42,245 nucleotides of DNA from an uncultured Lachnospiraceae bacterium (GTDB lineage: Bacteria > Bacillota > Clostridia > Lachnospirales > Lachnospiraceae): positions 78,699 to 120,943 of the forward strand of contig CAMNXA010000006.1 of assembly GCA_946566685.1 (NCBI GenBank), written 5' to 3'. A program made the position numbers and the translations under genes. The notes under the pieces were generated by a model. That model worked only from the letters and a program-made list of their open reading frames with translations, had not been told where the DNA came from and did no database searches. This document shows positions 41,552 to 42,245 of this stretch, piece by piece; within the stretch, counting starts at the first letter, position 1; every line of letters begins with the position of its first letter.

Positions 41552-42245
41552 CTATTCATCTCGATTCAGAAGCAGGGTCATTTTAGTAACCATCTCGTTA
41601 ATCGTATTTGCCTGTGTAGAAATCTCCGCAGTGTCGCTGGCATTACTTTCTGCCATTTCTCTGATCACACTATACTGTTCATTCTCGCTCCTGATGCTTT
41701 CCGCAATATCCTGATTGATCAATACCGTGTTCTTGATCACTTCCGACTGCTCTCTGTGTGCATCTCCCATGGCTTTCACAGCATCCACAGACACATTCAG
41801 CAGATTTGTCATGTCTTTCATGCCGTCAAAAACATTTGCAAAAAATTCATTCTGTTTTCCCAGTTTTGCAGAATTTTCTCCTACCTGCGCAGTAATCTCA
41901 ACGACATTGTGCTGTACCCGTTCAATTACCGCCTGCACATCTTTTAGAGATTCCTGCGTGTTATTAGCCAGATTACCAACTTCTGTCGCAACAACAGCAA
42001 AGCCTTTTCCTGCTTCCCCGGCCCGTGCAGCCTCAATGGAAGCATTCAATGCCAATAAATTTGTAGATGACGAAATATCATTAATAAGGTTTAAAGTAAC
42101 TCCTATTTCCTTAACGGCGTCTGATAACTTCTCTGTTATACTGATTGTAGCATCCATGGATTGAGATACTTCGCTATTGATCAGAGACAGATCATTCAGC
42201 AGTTTCTCATTCTGTTTTGATTTATCCAAAAGATTTCTGGAAGTA
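41552..42245 (-). CDS. Methyl-accepting chemotaxis protein, C-terminal signalling part (5' end outside the window)
   Basis: The frame is open to the right edge; 231 residues are present. It is one long heptad coiled coil with the highly conserved hairpin tip ALNASIEAARAGEAGKGFAV (about 80-100 of the visible part), which contacts CheA/CheW. The flanking helices hold possible methylation regions. The sensor and any membrane helices lie outside the window. It would link a stimulus to flagellar or other CheA-type signalling; no che genes are in view. The tail ends TLLLNRDE without a CheR-docking pentapeptide. Confidence 0.92.
   Translation of the reverse strand, partial: TSRNLLDKSKQNEKLLNDLSLINSEVSQSMDATISITEKLSDAVKEIGVTLNLINDISSSTNLLALNASIEAARAGEAGKGFAVVATEVGNLANNTQESLKDVQAVIERVQHNVVEITAQVGENSAKLGKQNEFFANVFDGMKDMTNLLNVSVDAVKAMGDAHREQSEVIKNTVLINQDIAESIRSENEQYSVIREMAESNASDTAEISTQANTINEMVTKMTLLLNRDE

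Overview
The window reads as chromosome of a gut-type clostridial bacterium, most likely Lachnospiraceae. The signs are mid-range GC, strong AGGAGG-type ribosome sites, frequent TTG starts, sigma-A type promoters, Rpn/DUF4143/YhcG nuclease-like families, CUT2 sugar transporters and a GH112 phosphorylase. The assignment rests on gene content only. No rRNA, tRNA, CRISPR array or complete insertion sequence was recognised.

Layout. 1-2937: end of a probable ImmA/IrrE gene coupled to an XRE regulator, a class D beta-lactamase-like lipoprotein, a GNAT acetyltransferase and a broken methyltransferase. 2938-3791: a promoter/palindrome repeat (second copy at 16002-16052) and a shrunken Rpn-type gene. 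3848-7563: the most unusual locus, a three-gene operon with a secreted VIT/VWA protein ending in a PEP-CTERM-like tail (SEPG, membrane helix, basic end), an exosortase-like membrane protease and an alpha/beta hydrolase. It is preceded by six direct repeats spaced exactly 11 bp. 7768-19581: a membrane-linked XRE regulator, a PD-(D/E)XK-like protein, an orphan solute-binding lipoprotein with an extra N-terminal domain, DegV, a possible pore-former-like protein, an SDR, a DUF4143 ATPase, a lipoprotein and a RelA/SpoT-domain synthetase.

19654-30087: a carbohydrate locus. On the minus strand one operon runs ABC ATPase, permease, sugar-binding lipoprotein, GH127 beta-L-arabinofuranosidase and GH31 alpha-xylosidase-like enzyme. 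Divergent from it lie a DeoR regulator and a second, degenerate CUT2 ATPase without its own permease. Together they suggest import and intracellular hydrolysis of arabinose/xylose-containing glycans under DeoR control.

30178-36165: an XRE regulator with a tandem-repeat operator, then a minus-strand operon of GH112 phosphorylase, NAD-dependent epimerase and S66 serine peptidase, with a divergent AraC regulator. 36244-42245: a zinc-ribbon membrane protein, a methyltransferase and a DinB-like gene whose 3' ends were joined by a deletion, a YhcG/DUF1016 nuclease-like gene with two matching palindromes, a gene remnant, a nitroreductase, a DUF4180 protein and the C-terminal part of a chemotaxis receptor. 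Several genes carry deletion scars, which suggests ongoing gene erosion.
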